DNA of 8,957 bases, taken from positions 1-8,957 of the forward strand of contig JAJYEK010000152.1 in NCBI GenBank assembly GCA_021785795.1, written 5' to 3'. Below the pieces are notes generated by a model. It was given only the letters and a program-made list of their open reading frames with translations, made no database searches and was not told the DNA's origin. This DNA comes from Pseudomonadota bacterium (GTDB taxonomy: Bacteria > Pseudomonadota > Gammaproteobacteria > Acidiferrobacterales > UBA6901). Below are positions 1 to 6,108 of the stretch, piece after piece (positions within the stretch are counted from its first letter, which is position 1; each line of letters starts with the position of its first letter). A program made the position numbers and the translations under genes.

Positions 1-71
1 AGCACATCACGTTGACAGAGTTGACGGCCAAGATCGAGGAGGTGAAAAAGCGCCATGAGCAAAAGCGTTAA
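1..71 (+). CDS. 3' end of an unidentified gene, possibly the partner hydratase subunit
   Basis: A frame open from the window edge (first full codon at base 3) encodes about 22 residues ending in a charged, probably helical tail (AKIEEVKKRHEQKR), with a TAA stop at 69-71. It overlaps the next gene's ATG at 55 by 17 bases, which suggests translational coupling. In thiocyanate hydrolase operons the beta subunit gene (scnB, equivalent to the N-terminal half of nitrile hydratase beta) lies just before scnA, so this could be that subunit's end. That identity is inferred from position only, because the fragment is too short to recognise. The same tail is present in inverted orientation at the right edge. 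Confidence 0.55.
   Translation, partial: HITLTELTAKIEEVKKRHEQKR
37..44 (+). promoter_or_regulatory. Strong Shine-Dalgarno for the hydratase-like gene
   Basis: AGGAGGTG at 37-44 is a near-full complement of the 16S rRNA anti-Shine-Dalgarno. It lies 10 bases before the ATG at 55, inside the coding sequence of the overlapping upstream gene. It decides the start of the downstream gene and is duplicated in the inverted copy at the right end. Confidence 0.8.
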
Positions 72-420
72 TCCGCCGGTTGCGATAGCGAAGGGAGTGG
101 GCGATCCCCAGTGTTACAGAGGCAAAGCGGGTGGTCCGCCCAAATTCAAGGTAGGCGACCGCCTGCGGATCAGGGACCTTCCCGACATATTTTACAATCA
201 GACTCCGGGATACACGCGCGGGAAGGTGGGAACTGTGACGGCGCTGGCCTACGAAAGTCCGGCGCCGGAAGACGAGGCCTGGGGTCATATTGATGTGGTC
301 GAGTGGTTCTACGTTCTGGATTTCCTGCAGAGAGATCTGTGGAACGACTATTCATCCGACACCAACGAGAACGATACCGTGCAGGCCGAAATTCCTGAGC
401 GGTGGCTGGAGCCGGCGTAG
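55..420 (+). CDS. scnA-like: Thiocyanate hydrolase alpha subunit-like / nitrile hydratase beta C-terminal domain protein
   Basis: The product is 121 aa. Residues about 13-24 carry GVGDPQCYRGKA, and residues about 30-121 resemble the SH3-like barrel of the nitrile hydratase beta C-terminal half: KFKVGDRLRIRDLPD, then YTRGKVGTV near 53-61, EWFYVLDF near 83-90, and a final EIPERWLEP. Length and motifs, as I recall the family, match the small alpha subunit of thiocyanate hydrolase (ScnA), which corresponds to only the C-terminal half of nitrile hydratase beta. Such subunits pair with a beta half and with a cobalt- or iron-binding gamma/alpha subunit to hydrate nitrile or thiocyanate groups. Arg55 is a candidate for the arginine that contacts the metal-site cysteines, by inference. 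The start is supported by a strong Shine-Dalgarno and by overlap with the preceding gene. The metal-binding subunit is not encoded downstream, so the substrate is unknown. Confidence 0.82.
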   Translation: MSKSVNPPVAIAKGVGDPQCYRGKAGGPPKFKVGDRLRIRDLPDIFYNQTPGYTRGKVGTVTALAYESPAPEDEAWGHIDVVEWFYVLDFLQRDLWNDYSSDTNENDTVQAEIPERWLEPA

Positions 421-524
421 GCGTCTGTGCAGTGAAGGAGCCCGGGCGGATGATCGTGCAGGAGTGCAGGTCCGATCAGGTGTCCCGGCGATAACGTGAT
501 GACATAACTTCTATTGGAGGATTC

Positions 525-917
525 ATGGCAAGAGAACTCGTTGACCGTCCACTGGTGTACAGCTGCTCGGGATGCTCGAACCTCGCCCAGCTGGCCAATA
601 CGTTGGCGCTGCGTCTGGACCGGGAAGGCGAGGCGCAGATGTCATGCATCGCCGGAGTCGGCGGCGACATAGAGAGCTTCGTGCGTCAAGCCACCTCCGG
701 ACGGCCCATTCTTGCGCTGGACGGCTGCCCCCTGGCCTGTGTCCAGAATACATTGAAGCGCCATGGCGTCGAGCCCGACCGGTATCTGCAGCTGCAAGAG
801 CCCGGGCTCAAGAAGCGCTATGGCCACGACGCGGAAGAAGGCGACGTGGAGCGTTTTTACCCGCACGTCGCCGAGCTTGCCCGGGAGATTCGTCCGGCGG
901 CGCAGCATTCTTCCTGA
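525..917 (+). CDS. DGC-domain putative zinc-binding protein
   Basis: The product is 130 aa, without signal peptide or membrane segment. It has an N-terminal CSGCS (Cys14, Cys17), SCIAGVGGD (Cys41), and the family-defining DGC followed by PLAC (LALDGCPLAC, Cys68 and Cys72). These five cysteines are the expected metal ligands of the DGC (PF08859-type) family, a small cytoplasmic group annotated as zinc-binding and of unknown function. A GGAGG at 515-519 lies 5 bases before the ATG, giving a confident start. It follows the hydratase-like gene by 104 bases and precedes the ThDP enzyme by 189, all on one strand. A role as metal donor or maturation factor for a hydratase metal site is a guess from context. 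Family assignment is fairly secure; function is open. Confidence 0.8.
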   Translation: MARELVDRPLVYSCSGCSNLAQLANTLALRLDREGEAQMSCIAGVGGDIESFVRQATSGRPILALDGCPLACVQNTLKRHGVEPDRYLQLQEPGLKKRYGHDAEEGDVERFYPHVAELAREIRPAAQHSS

Positions 918-1106
918 TGTTCAGGGGAGTCGTCGTATGGCTGCGGCACGGCGCCAGTGATCCGCTGGCAAGCGTATGTACGTGGCTACGGCATCGACGA
1001 ATGAGGGCCTGACAGACATCATGGCTCGGTGTTACGAGCGGATTCCTGGTCCGGCGCGCGAGGCAATGTGTTCGTCCGGACAGGGACACAACAGGAGGGG
1101 AAGAAC
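918..1106 (+). other. Intergenic spacer with no recognised gene
   Basis: These 189 bases lie between the DGC gene and the preferred TTG start of the ThDP enzyme. The ThDP reading frame is open back to a GTG at 1029, but that extension (26 residues) does not resemble the family's N-terminus and has no better Shine-Dalgarno. I see no clear promoter, terminator or small gene. The spacer is long enough that the ThDP gene could have its own promoter, which I cannot demonstrate. Confidence 0.5.
1094..1100 (+). promoter_or_regulatory. Shine-Dalgarno that fixes a TTG start
   Basis: GGAGGGG at 1094-1100 is followed after 6 bases by TTG at 1107. This ideal spacing argues for the TTG start of the ThDP enzyme over the upstream GTG at 1029. 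Confidence 0.7.
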
Positions 1107-2891
1107 TTGAACAGATCGGCAAGCACAAGACTGAAAGACTATTCCGCCGCAGACCAGGCGGTCGACGAACGTCCCCGGCGGAAGATGAAGGGCCAGGAAT
1201 ATCTGGCTGAGTTGGTGCGCCGCTCGGGATCGAAGGCGGTGTTCTTTGTGCCGACGTTCCTGTATCCGACGCTGGTTGAACTTGCTGAGGATCCGATCAA
1301 GCGGGTTCTGTGCCACTCCGAGAAGGCCGCCGGCTACATGGCCGATGGCTATGCGCAGGCATCGGGGATGCCCGGAATCGTGATCGCGCAGGGTGGTCCC
1401 GGAGCAACCAACCTCTATGCCGGCCTGGTCGATGCCTGGCAGAGCAATACCCCGTTGTTGGCGATAACACCCGTCCTGCCGAACTCGCGTTACCACGGGA
1501 ATTCGTATCAGGAAGCCTACGTGGACTTTCGTCCGGTTACCAAGTACGACGCCGAAGTGCGTACGATCGACCGGATGGCGGAGTTCTTCGGCAAGGCGTA
1601 CCGGGAAATGACCACCGGAGCGCCGCGCCCGGTCCATCTGTACCTGGATGGGTCGCTCGAATCCGAGGAGACGGAATTCGATTTGCGGTTCTTGGATCGG
1701 CGCTATTTCAGCTATCCGGCGTTTCGGCCTCGGGCAGAGGATGATCTTGTGGAGCAGGCGGTCGAAGAGCTTCGGCATGCAGAGCGTCCGGTGATGGTAT
1801 GCGGTCGCGGGGCGATCGTTTCGGGCGCGTGGACGGAAGTGACGGCGCTTGCGGAACTTCTGGACGTGCCGGTCACCACGACTCTCGGCGGCAAGGGGAG
1901 CATTGATGATCGGCATCCCCTGGCTCTCGGCGTGACGGGCTCCTACCGCCGGCCGTCGACCGACCAGGTCATTGCCGAGGCGGATTTGGTGTTTTATGTG
2001 GGCTGTCACCATGGCGGCGCGAAGACGGAGGCGAGACAGTCGCCCGTGCCGGGCGTGCGCTCCTTGCATATCGATATCAACCCGGCTCAGCCTGGCGCGA
2101 ACTACCCAAACGTATTGCCGCTTGTGGGCGATGCGCGAACAGTCTTGCAGCAGATGCTGGGCGTGGCCCGCTCGGGCAGGCGGAATTCCCATGGCCACTG
2201 GGTGGCGCAGGCCCAAAAGGCGCTGCGGGAGTGGCGGGAACGGGAATATCATCAGATGCACAGCGATGCGCTGCCGATCCGGCCGGAGCGGCTGGCGACC
2301 GAAATTGCTGCTGCATGCCCGCAGGATACGCTCTACGTCACGGACACGGGGTACGCAGGCACCTGGGCCGGCGTTTTCATGGATCTTCCGGCAGGGAAGA
2401 ACCTGTTGCATTGTGAGGGCAGCCTGGGATGGGCCTTCCCGGCGGCGATCGGGGCCAAGGCGGCGGTGCCGGAGCGGCCGGTGGTGGCATTCACCGGCGA
2501 CGGCGGGTTCTTCTATCACCTGACGGAGCTCGAGACTGCCGTTCGGAACGGGATCAACCTCGTGACAGTGGTCCTGAACAATCAGGCAATGGCGTTCCAG
2601 ACCCACTTGCTGCGTTCGCTGTGGCCGACCTCGCGCGATTTGGACAAACTGTCGGAATTCGGAGGAACGAATTTCGCCAATATGGCACGGGAGATGGGCG
2701 CCTGGGTTGCGCGCGTGACCGATCCGAACGAAATCGGGAGGGTAATCAAGGAAGCCATCGACGCGGGCCGCCCCGCGGTGATCGACGCGGTGATCGATCA
2801 GTCGGCCGTCGCGCCCGTGTCGGCCATGGCTGGACAGGGCAGCCGAGGGACTGTGCTCAGCGTGTCCGGTAAGGATAAACAAGGCAGGTAA
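1107..2891 (+). CDS. Thiamine-diphosphate-dependent enzyme of the acetolactate synthase superfamily
   Basis: From the TTG at 1107 the protein is 594 aa, the usual size of this superfamily, with three domains in order. The N-terminal pyrimidine-binding domain (about 28-190) has FFVPTFLYP, the catalytic Glu72 in CHSEKAAGYMADGYA, and AQGGPGATN. A central domain (about 205-350) includes HIDINP near 321-326. The C-terminal diphosphate-binding domain (about 390-565) has the metal motif GDGGFF at 464-469 ending in NN at 491-492. It should cleave or join a 2-oxo acid or acyloin-type substrate in the cytoplasm. The segment after NN (AMAFQTHLLRSLWPTSRD) is not that of housekeeping acetolactate synthase, and no small regulatory subunit gene follows, so a catabolic role is more likely. 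Substrate unknown; specific relatives such as sulfoacetaldehyde acetyltransferase or oxalyl-CoA decarboxylase cannot be claimed. It closes the plus-strand block. Confidence 0.85.
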   Translation: MNRSASTRLKDYSAADQAVDERPRRKMKGQEYLAELVRRSGSKAVFFVPTFLYPTLVELAEDPIKRVLCHSEKAAGYMADGYAQASGMPGIVIAQGGPGATNLYAGLVDAWQSNTPLLAITPVLPNSRYHGNSYQEAYVDFRPVTKYDAEVRTIDRMAEFFGKAYREMTTGAPRPVHLYLDGSLESEETEFDLRFLDRRYFSYPAFRPRAEDDLVEQAVEELRHAERPVMVCGRGAIVSGAWTEVTALAELLDVPVTTTLGGKGSIDDRHPLALGVTGSYRRPSTDQVIAEADLVFYVGCHHGGAKTEARQSPVPGVRSLHIDINPAQPGANYPNVLPLVGDARTVLQQMLGVARSGRRNSHGHWVAQAQKALREWREREYHQMHSDALPIRPERLATEIAAACPQDTLYVTDTGYAGTWAGVFMDLPAGKNLLHCEGSLGWAFPAAIGAKAAVPERPVVAFTGDGGFFYHLTELETAVRNGINLVTVVLNNQAMAFQTHLLRSLWPTSRDLDKLSEFGGTNFANMAREMGAWVARVTDPNEIGRVIKEAIDAGRPAVIDAVIDQSAVAPVSAMAGQGSRGTVLSVSGKDKQGR

Positions 2892-3458
2892 GCCGTACGT
2901 GAGGTTTACGGAAGTGCTGCCGGCACAAGGCGCGGCCCACCGCCGGGCCAGGCCCATCAACGACAGCGGGATGGACTGTTTCTGTCGGCGGAGTCGACCC
3001 ATGACCTGAAGTGAGCCTCTCAAGCAGCAATTAGGAAGAGGGAGCTCTTTTATCTGACCGACCGGCGATTATCAGTCCGGGTCCGCGGGTCCGGGTGGTC
3101 TGTCGTCAGCGGCCTTTTACTTCCGGTGGTGGGTGCCGCCGGCGCCTGTCCGGTCGATCTAGACTCTTGCCGAGTACTGTCCCGCGCGCCTCTCGAAGCG
3201 ACAAATTGTCATCGCCGCTGCGCCGCGGTGGTCATAGCACAGGATTCCAGGGCGCCGGGCGCTCCTTCTGCGCGGCGTCCCATGGGGTGTCGTTGTTTCC
3301 GTTTCTTCTGCGACGTTCATGCGCTGCAGTACCGTATAGCAAGAGAGGGAAACGGTCTCTGAATGCCCTCAACGGAGGGTCGTGGAACGATTTTCAGAGG
3401 GACAGTCTGTCTTCAAAACGCATTGCCGCGCAGCAGATAGTTTCTGAGAAACTTTTTG
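2892..3458. other. Gene-free region between converging operons
   Basis: These 567 bases separate the 3' ends of the plus- and minus-strand blocks. Open frames here encode arginine- and serine-rich, low-quality peptides with no recognisable domain or good ribosome site, so I do not call them genes. The region holds several small dyads: CCGTA/TACGG (2893-2897 and 2907-2911), GGCCC/GGGCC (2934-2938 and 2945-2949), AAGAG/CTCTT (3036-3040 and 3045-3049, followed by two more T), and a GGGTCCG repeated near 3079-3094. I found no RNA gene or remnant transposase. The length is unusual for a simple convergent spacer, and decayed sequence is possible. Confidence 0.5.
3439..3457 (+). terminator. Probable intrinsic terminator for the plus-strand block
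   Basis: AGTTTCT and AGAAACT form 7-bp complementary arms around a single central base (3439-3453), immediately followed by a T-run that ends at 3457. Read on the plus strand this is a hairpin plus T-tract. The tract of five T includes the last stem base. The stem is AT-rich and the usable loop would open one or two base pairs, so it is modest in strength. Read on the minus strand the dyad lies just after the etfA stop but has no following T-tract, so it is less convincing for that operon. It is about 550 bases beyond the ThDP gene. Confidence 0.5.
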
Positions 3459-4445
3459 CTAGTGCAGCGTACCGTCCAGTGACGCCTCCTCTAGTATCTC
3501 GAGAATGGCTGGCACTATCTCGTAGAGATCTCCTATGATGCTGTAGTCCGCGTCGACGTGGATTGGTGCCTCCGGGTCAGTGTTAATTGCGACCACCGTC
3601 CGCGCACCTCGCATGCCGACTATGTGTTCAATCTGTCCGGATATTCCACAGGCAATATAGAGGTTCGGCTTGACTGTCTGCCCCGACAGCCCGACTCGGC
3701 GATCGGCCGGCAACCAATCGACGTCTCCCGTCAGCGGTCGCGACCCGGCCAGCACGCCGCCAAGGGCATGGGCGAGCGCTTCGATCAGGGAGAGATCATC
3801 TATTGTTTTTACGCCACGACCTGCGGCAACGATCACGTCAGCCTTCGTGATGTCGACTGCGCTTCGCGACACGCCGGACACAGACCGCGTGCGAATGCGT
3901 GACTTTAGCGAGACTTCCGTCAGCCGCGTAATGACCCCACGAGGTTCGTGCGTGCGCGTGGCTCTGGGAAATCGTCTGGGCGGTACCGATGCGATCAGCG
4001 GACGACCCTCAAGCCGCTGTTGGGCAATGAAGCGACCTCCGTATACGCGCCGCTCAGCCAGGAGGCCGCCGTGCGCATCTAGGCACAGCGCAAGACAATC
4101 GCTCAAGCAGGGCACTTCAAGGTGTTGTGCTAGATGTGCCATAACCTCACTGCCGGTTTGCGTAGCGCCGACAAGAATAAGGTCTGGAGCAATGATGCGG
4201 GTTACTGTGGAAAGCCCGGCGCCCAATGCACTAGCATCAAGTGAAACCGTACCTTCGGTGATCACCACGAAAGCCTCATCGACACCCAGAGCAAGGCAAT
4301 CTGTGGCCGTCTCGATCGCGTGCGGGCTGATGGCAATGCTGCTTATGTGTTTGTCAGGCGGTCCGCCGAGATTGCGAATTACAAACAGCAGTTCTGGCAG
4401 CATGTCATCACTTTCGGAAAACAGCAGGATTCGCATGCCGGCCAT
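3459..4445 (-). CDS. etfA: Electron transfer flavoprotein alpha subunit
   Basis: The product is 328 aa, typical for EtfA/FixB. The N-terminal domain (about 4-190) has the ETF-type Rossmann-like pattern. The C-terminal FAD-binding domain has AAGRGVK near 207-213, AGSRPLTGD near 233-241, VGLSGQTVKP at 251-260, GISGQIEHIVGM at 267-278, AINTDPEAPI at 286-295 and ADYSIIGDL at 299-307, all hallmark positions of the family. With EtfB it accepts electrons from the acyl-CoA dehydrogenase and passes them to the membrane Fe-S oxidoreductase of this operon. Its ATG shares one base with the etfB stop (TGATG), showing translational coupling. It is the last gene of the operon. I cannot tell from sequence alone whether the pair is of the simple or bifurcating type. 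Confidence 0.95.
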   Translation of the reverse strand: MAGMRILLFSESDDMLPELLFVIRNLGGPPDKHISSIAISPHAIETATDCLALGVDEAFVVITEGTVSLDASALGAGLSTVTRIIAPDLILVGATQTGSEVMAHLAQHLEVPCLSDCLALCLDAHGGLLAERRVYGGRFIAQQRLEGRPLIASVPPRRFPRATRTHEPRGVITRLTEVSLKSRIRTRSVSGVSRSAVDITKADVIVAAGRGVKTIDDLSLIEALAHALGGVLAGSRPLTGDVDWLPADRRVGLSGQTVKPNLYIACGISGQIEHIVGMRGARTVVAINTDPEAPIHVDADYSIIGDLYEIVPAILEILEEASLDGTLH

Positions 4446-5284
4446 CAGAATCTGATCTCCCCGTCCGCACCCAATCTGGTTAAAAGCTGGTTGACCGATT
4501 CCTTGGGATTGCCGCCATCGATGAGTATCCTCTTCCGGGTGCTTGGCAGCGCAAACACCGCCATTGTCTTCAGTGTCGGATACCGCTTCATGGCATCGAG
4601 ATCCGGTTCAAGCAGCTTGTGGAGCGTCATTTCGCGAACAGGCTTCCGTCCAGCGCCCATGATCTGAAGGACGGTCGGAATGCGCGCGTGATTGATCTCC
4701 GTTCCGACAGTTGCCAGGGCCGGAAGCTCAGTTTCCACCGTCTCGCAACGCCCGTCTACCGAGCGGCGTGCGATAAGCAGATTCCGCTCGAGTTCGATGC
4801 GTATGGCGTGAGTGATGGCCGGAAGATCGAGCGCCACGGCAAGCCGCGGGCCAATCTGCGCATTGTATTCGTCCGCGGACGCTTCCCCGCAGATCAGCAG
4901 ATGCCATAGCGGGACTGCTTCTGCCTCCCGCATGACTTTCGCGGCAGCCGCGATTGCCACAGCGAGTCGAAAGGGGTCGGATGCCATGTCAGTTTCATCG
5001 ACAACAAGGTAGAGGGCATTGAGGCCCATTGCGAGCGCACGCAGCAGGACATCAGGAGGCGGTTTTCGTCCCCTTATGACGCTCAGCCCGAACGCCCGGC
5101 CGCCATGCTGGGCGGTGAGCTGCAGAGCAGTCTCGATTGCGTTTTCGTCAAAATTGCTGATGCGGAGCGGCGCCTGAATCAGATCCGGCTGGCCGGATGC
5201 ATCAGCCCGGAGCTGGGCTGGATCTGGTACGAATTTCAGGCATACCAGAACGTCGAGCGGTCCGATGTCTGCCGTTCCGGTCAT
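4445..5284 (-). CDS. etfB: Electron transfer flavoprotein beta subunit
   Basis: I place the start at the ATG at 5284, giving 279 aa. It forms an ATGA overlap with the stop of the preceding gene, and the encoded N-terminus reaches the family's first strand (DVLVCLKFVPD, 11-21) after a short lead. An upstream extension to 5428 would only read through the neighbouring gene in another frame. Family features are NFDENAIETAL at 44-54, the nucleotide-binding region GEASADEYNAQIGPRLA at 133-149, and the EtfB signature around 183-215 (VETELPALATVGTEIN, then PTVLQIMGAGRKP). EtfB binds AMP or, in bifurcating forms, a second FAD, and forms the docking surface for dehydrogenases. It lies between the CCG-domain gene and etfA in a tightly overlapping operon, so it is almost certainly made in step with both. 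Confidence 0.94.
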   Translation of the reverse strand: MTGTADIGPLDVLVCLKFVPDPAQLRADASGQPDLIQAPLRISNFDENAIETALQLTAQHGGRAFGLSVIRGRKPPPDVLLRALAMGLNALYLVVDETDMASDPFRLAVAIAAAAKVMREAEAVPLWHLLICGEASADEYNAQIGPRLAVALDLPAITHAIRIELERNLLIARRSVDGRCETVETELPALATVGTEINHARIPTVLQIMGAGRKPVREMTLHKLLEPDLDAMKRYPTLKTMAVFALPSTRKRILIDGGNPKESVNQLLTRLGADGEIRF

Positions 5285-6108
5285 GTCGTCGGGCCATCTT
5301 CGTATTGGATAGATTTTGCCGAATTGCAGGCTTGGGAAGCATAGCCGCCGTCCTCTAGCGCATCGGCGACGACCTCGGCGATGTCCTTGACGAGCGGCTG
5401 ATCGTCCGCAGCCGTGGCCTGGGCGCACCGTTCAAGCATCTTTAGGCAAAACGGGCATTCGGTCGCTACCATGCGGGCACCGACTGAGGCCGCTTCGGTC
5501 ATGCGAACCATCCCGGCATCCTTTGTTCTGGAAGGATCAAGCCAATAGCCAGCGCCACCACCACCGCAGCAGAAACTGTGCCAGGCGTGTCGTGGCATTT
5601 CAACCACGCGATCGCTGTATATGGATTGAAGGATGGTACGTGGCGCATCGAATATCCTGTTGTAGCGACCGACATAGCAGGAATCATGCAATGTGGCAGT
5701 CACGCTCGTATCGGGGTGGATCCGTAGGCGCTTCGTGGCCAGGAGGCAGGCGATGAGCTCGGAGTGATGCGCCACCTGGAATGTTCCGGCAAAGCGCGGA
5801 TACTCGTTTTTCAGTACGTGGAAACAGTGCGCGCAGTGGGTGACGATCCGGCCAATGTGCGAACTCCGCAGCGTATCGATATTGCGCAGTGCAAGCTGCT
5901 GGAACAGTCCTTCCTCCCCTAGGCGGCGCGCCGGGTCTCCGCAGCATGCCTCGAGTTCGCCAATAAAGCGCAGACGGATGCCGCCAGCGCTGAGGATCCT
6001 GGCCGTGGCTCGCACAATGCGGGCAATACGCGCGTCGTAGTTGGCTGCACATCCGGTCCAGTACAGCCACTCGGGTGAATCGAAGTACCTGGTATCTACT
6101 TGACGCAC
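5281..6108 (-). CDS. Two-CCG-domain Fe-S protein (DUF224/HdrD-like half of an ETF:quinone oxidoreductase)
   Basis: The product is 275 aa, starting from a GTG at 6108. It contains two cysteine-rich CCG modules: Cys20, Cys55-Cys56-Gly, Cys92 and Cys95; then Cys144, Cys180-Cys181-Gly, Cys218 and Cys221. Such modules bind noncubane 4Fe-4S clusters in heterodisulfide reductase subunit HdrD/HdrB; relatives sit in DgcB and in the ETF:(methyl)menaquinone oxidoreductase of fatty-acid oxidisers. In those proteins the module is usually the C-terminal part of one fused chain after a NarI-like and ferredoxin-like region. Here it is a separate gene whose start lies 13 bases inside the end of the membrane-protein gene, with an AGGA 9 bases before the GTG. 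It probably receives electrons from ETF and hands them to its membrane partner. Its end overlaps etfB by ATGA. Confidence 0.9.
   Translation of the reverse strand: MRQVDTRYFDSPEWLYWTGCAANYDARIARIVRATARILSAGGIRLRFIGELEACCGDPARRLGEEGLFQQLALRNIDTLRSSHIGRIVTHCAHCFHVLKNEYPRFAGTFQVAHHSELIACLLATKRLRIHPDTSVTATLHDSCYVGRYNRIFDAPRTILQSIYSDRVVEMPRHAWHSFCCGGGGAGYWLDPSRTKDAGMVRMTEAASVGARMVATECPFCLKMLERCAQATAADDQPLVKDIAEVVADALEDGGYASQACNSAKSIQYEDGPTT

Larger units (their letters stand above)
1..127. repeat. Left arm of 127-bp perfect terminal inverted repeat
   Basis: Bases 1-127 are identical to the reverse complement of bases 8831-8957; I compared them base by base and found no mismatch. Identity stops after the AAAG at 124-127: this arm continues with CGGG inside the intact hydratase-like gene, while the other arm continues with TGTA. 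The arm contains the last 71 bases of an upstream gene, a strong Shine-Dalgarno, and the first 24 codons of the gene starting at 55. It does not look like insertion-sequence ends, because it is ordinary coding sequence with no transposase beside it. The repeat reaches the window edge on both sides, so its true length may be greater. Confidence 0.97.

Noticed and set aside
1029..1106. GTG start at 1029 for the ThDP enzyme
   Set aside because: The 26-residue extension does not look like the family, and the TTG at 1107 has an ideally spaced GGAGGGG.
1032..3023. Long 663-aa open frame antisense to the ThDP enzyme
   Set aside because: It mirrors a high-GC gene with clear catalytic motifs on the other strand. 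Its translation is rich in Arg, His and Pro with no domain I recognise, and it has no supporting ribosome site.
3036..3051. Hairpin AAGAG/CTCTT plus T-run as the main terminator of the plus-strand block
   Set aside because: The stem is only 5 bp and the tract is short (the T-run is TTTT including stem bases), so it is mentioned as a dyad but not called as a terminator.
3095..3538. Open frames of 147 aa (3095-3538) and 78 aa (3126-3362) in the central gap
   Set aside because: The translations are low-complexity Arg/Ser/Ala-rich without motifs. The larger one runs into the 3' end of etfA on the opposite strand.
3670..4455. 261-aa plus-strand open frame across etfA
   Set aside because: It is a shadow of etfA, whose FAD-binding motifs are unambiguous. 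Its composition is Arg/Ser/Thr-rich.
4445..5428. Longer etfB start at 5428
   Set aside because: The extra N-terminus is Arg/Gly-rich, unlike EtfB, and overlaps the CCG-domain gene by 148 bases. The ATG at 5284 gives a coupled ATGA junction and a normal length.
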